Part shown: in pieces, positions 63,801-64,000 of the stretch
Position numbering within the stretch: the first letter of the stretch is position 1
How the letters are laid out: the number at the start of each line of letters is the position of its first letter
From: Owenia fusiformis
Lineage: Eukaryota; Annelida; Polychaeta; Sabellida; Oweniidae
Reading direction: 5' to 3'
Length of the DNA stretch: 64,000 bases
Assembly: GCA_903813345.2 (NCBI GenBank)
Contig: CAIIXF020000001.1
Location: 25,781,915-25,845,914, forward strand
Made by a program: the position numbers and the translations under genes
Notes under the pieces: generated by a model
Told to the model about the DNA's origin: nothing
What the model saw: only the letters and a program-made list of their open reading frames with translations
The model's database searches: none

Positions 63801-63854
63801 TGCTCTCATCATCTGAGCTTTCTGGAGCTGTCTTATCAGGGTTGTACTCATCAC
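48820..63854 (-). CDS. MSH6: DNA mismatch repair protein MSH6, all but the N-terminus
   Basis: Partner of MSH2 in MutS-alpha, which binds mismatches and small loops in the nucleus. Exons: 63739-63854, 62911-63159, 61318-61400, 60816-60903, 60266-60400, 59695-59830, 59343-59485, 58942-59088, 58121-58331, 57260-57329, 56841-56976, 56431-56533, 55655-55817, 55175-55255, 54916-55011, 54446-54542, 54022-54177, 53199-53428, 52670-52901, 52421-52549, 50952-51039, 49691-49935, 49388-49522, 49090-49157, 48820-48901. All junction phases agree, giving 1138 aa to the stop. Seen: a disordered Ser/Thr/Pro linker, the Phe-Tyr-Glu mismatch-reading motif in [11 protein letters not shown], the clamp and lever regions, Walker [10 protein letters not shown], signature STFFVELSE, Walker [12 protein letters not shown] and STHYHSL. 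The PWWP/PIP N-terminus lies beyond the right edge. The last exon is diverged from the vertebrate C-terminus. Confidence 0.95.
49985..50888 (-). mobile_element. 3' fragment of a LINE retrotransposon in an MSH6 intron
   Basis: The minus-strand frame 50238-50888 (216 aa) ends with a C-x2-C...H...C cluster ([19 protein letters not shown]). This is typical of the C-terminal zinc-binding tail of some invertebrate non-LTR reverse-transcriptase proteins. Downstream it runs to GAAATCGGGAATAAAAGATA and a short (CATA)n tail at about 49985-50000, the usual 3' end of such elements. The catalytic reverse-transcriptase part is missing, so it is 5'-truncated. It is inserted in the same strand as MSH6. Confidence 0.65.
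51079..52246 (+). mobile_element. Pearl-like element, copy A, in an MSH6 intron
   Basis: Starts AGAACAACGGCAACGCC...CGAATCCCATCGAAC and ends CTTCGTTCGATGGGATAAT, so ATCCCATCGAAC/GTTCGATGGGAT form a short inverted pair. The body is a tandem core of about 160 bp units, each with an AATGGCGGCCATTTT-type palindrome, GTGCCATGCTTAAAGTATTC and ATGAACAAAATCGCTCCACT. A (GGAC)n array follows at 52138-52205. This layout matches the bivalve pearl family, which literature links to Helitron-type transposition. No coding gene. Confidence 0.75.
53680..53705. repeat. 26-bp quasi-palindrome
   Basis: CCGGTC and GACCGG enclose a GAATATATTC palindrome with one unpaired dinucleotide on each side. It lies about 90 bp from the larger hairpin in the same MSH6 intron. 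Confidence 0.6.
53793..53893. repeat. Near-perfect 101-nt hairpin in an MSH6 intron
   Basis: AATAACGTCATTTCT pairs with AGAAATGACGTTATT at the base. After an internal loop, AATATAGTGAAATATTGGAC pairs with GTCCAATATTTCACTATATT without mismatch. The terminal loop contains GGGCCTTCGGCTC. The size and pairing are like a precursor hairpin RNA, but a tiny foldback element is equally possible. Confidence 0.7.
55457..55619. mobile_element. Tc1/mariner-type MITE, 163 bp
   Basis: CCGGGTGTCCCAAAAAATTG and the inverse ending TTTTGAGACACCCTG lie between TA dinucleotides. AAATTGTACTC and AGTACAATTTT also pair. It is in an MSH6 intron and ends about 35 bp from an exon. Confidence 0.75.
57361..57984. mobile_element. 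Tc1/mariner-type MITE, 624 bp
   Basis: The ends CAGGGTGGGCCAAAAAAACG and its inverse form repeats of about 35 bp between TA dinucleotides at 57359-57360 and 57985-57986. No transposase is readable; a plus-strand 63-codon frame inside is not recognisable. Intronic in MSH6. Confidence 0.85.
57991..58032. mobile_element. 42-bp remnant bounded by CAGGGTG/CACCCTG
   Basis: TA flanks both sides and the 7-bp ends are inverted. It begins 6 bp after the previous MITE and may be an internally deleted MITE with a different interior. Confidence 0.45.
58705..58903. mobile_element. hAT-like MITE, 199 bp
   Basis: The ends CAGGCCCGTAGCCA and TGGCTATGGGCCTG are inverted with one mismatch. ATACA flanks both sides (58700-58704 and 58904-58908). 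A 5-bp duplication is known for some hAT subgroups. Intronic in MSH6, close to the exon at 58942. Confidence 0.65.
60587..60607 (+). repeat. (TATC)n microsatellite
   Basis: Five copies of TATC in an MSH6 intron. Such tetranucleotides often mark old LINE 3' tails, but no adjacent coding relic was seen. Confidence 0.6.
61549..62837 (+). mobile_element. Pearl-like element, copy B, in an MSH6 intron
   Basis: Same ends and order as copy A: AGAACAACGGCAACGCC start, tandem core of GGCGGCCATTTT-containing units, then a shorter (GGAC)n array at 62760-62791, then CTTCGTTCGATGGGATAAT. The core holds more units than copy A, and about 160 bp beginning at GAACTACTTTTCAAGTTATA is duplicated within it. Same orientation as copy A, opposite to MSH6. 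Confidence 0.75.
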
Positions 63855-64000
63855 CTGGATATATGTTATCCACATTAGTGAGGGCATTCATAGTTCAAGC
63901 TACAGATTTCTAACAATAAAATTTCCCTGACCAGACTTGGAAACCAGTGAAAAACTGAAGCAAGTGGCAATAGGCAGCATAATAGTACTAATGATCACAC

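Overview
This window reads as nuclear DNA of an animal, most likely a marine invertebrate and probably a bivalve mollusc. The genes are split into many short exons with GT-AG introns and the DNA is AT-rich. Inverted-repeat transposons are very dense. Two intronic repeats have the architecture described for bivalve 'pearl'-type elements: a tandem core of roughly 160-170 bp followed by an ACGG microsatellite. The species call is inference. The exon structures were read directly and checked by codon phase at every junction.

Five host genes are present. From the left: RPS12 (minus strand; first coding exons only, running off the left edge), UQCC1 (minus, complete, 263 aa), RAD21 cohesin kleisin (minus, complete, 642 aa), a metazoan Bfr1-like coiled-coil protein (plus, complete, 663 aa) and MSH6 mismatch-repair ATPase (minus, 1138 C-terminal residues, N-terminus off the right edge). 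RAD21 and the Bfr1-like gene are divergent. The Bfr1-like gene and MSH6 are convergent. The genes do not form an operon. RAD21 and MSH6 both act on chromosome maintenance, but nothing in the sequence shows joint control.

The rest is mostly mobile DNA. Well-delimited cases include a hAT-type element at 21165-22502 with an exact 8-bp target duplication, a long-TIR element at 10981-12668 with an 8-bp duplication, and a 4.95-kb element at 16012-20964 with about 760-bp terminal inverted repeats. That last element contains relics of an uncharacterised transposon protein. A decayed mariner transposase lies near 14.9 kb, several Tc1/mariner and hAT MITEs are scattered through the window, and a LINE 3' fragment sits in an MSH6 intron. 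Between RAD21 and the Bfr1-like gene lies a striking set of nested palindromes (30.3-32.4 kb). Two younger MITEs inserted there, and each empty site is preserved in the opposite arm.

No tRNA, rRNA, CRISPR or bacterial feature was seen. The most unusual signals are the nested palindromes, a 54-bp minisatellite that starts at a splice donor and copies the donor motif into many of its units, a near-perfect hairpin of about 100 nt in an MSH6 intron, and the two-layer long-TIR element. None clearly amounts to a new biological system.
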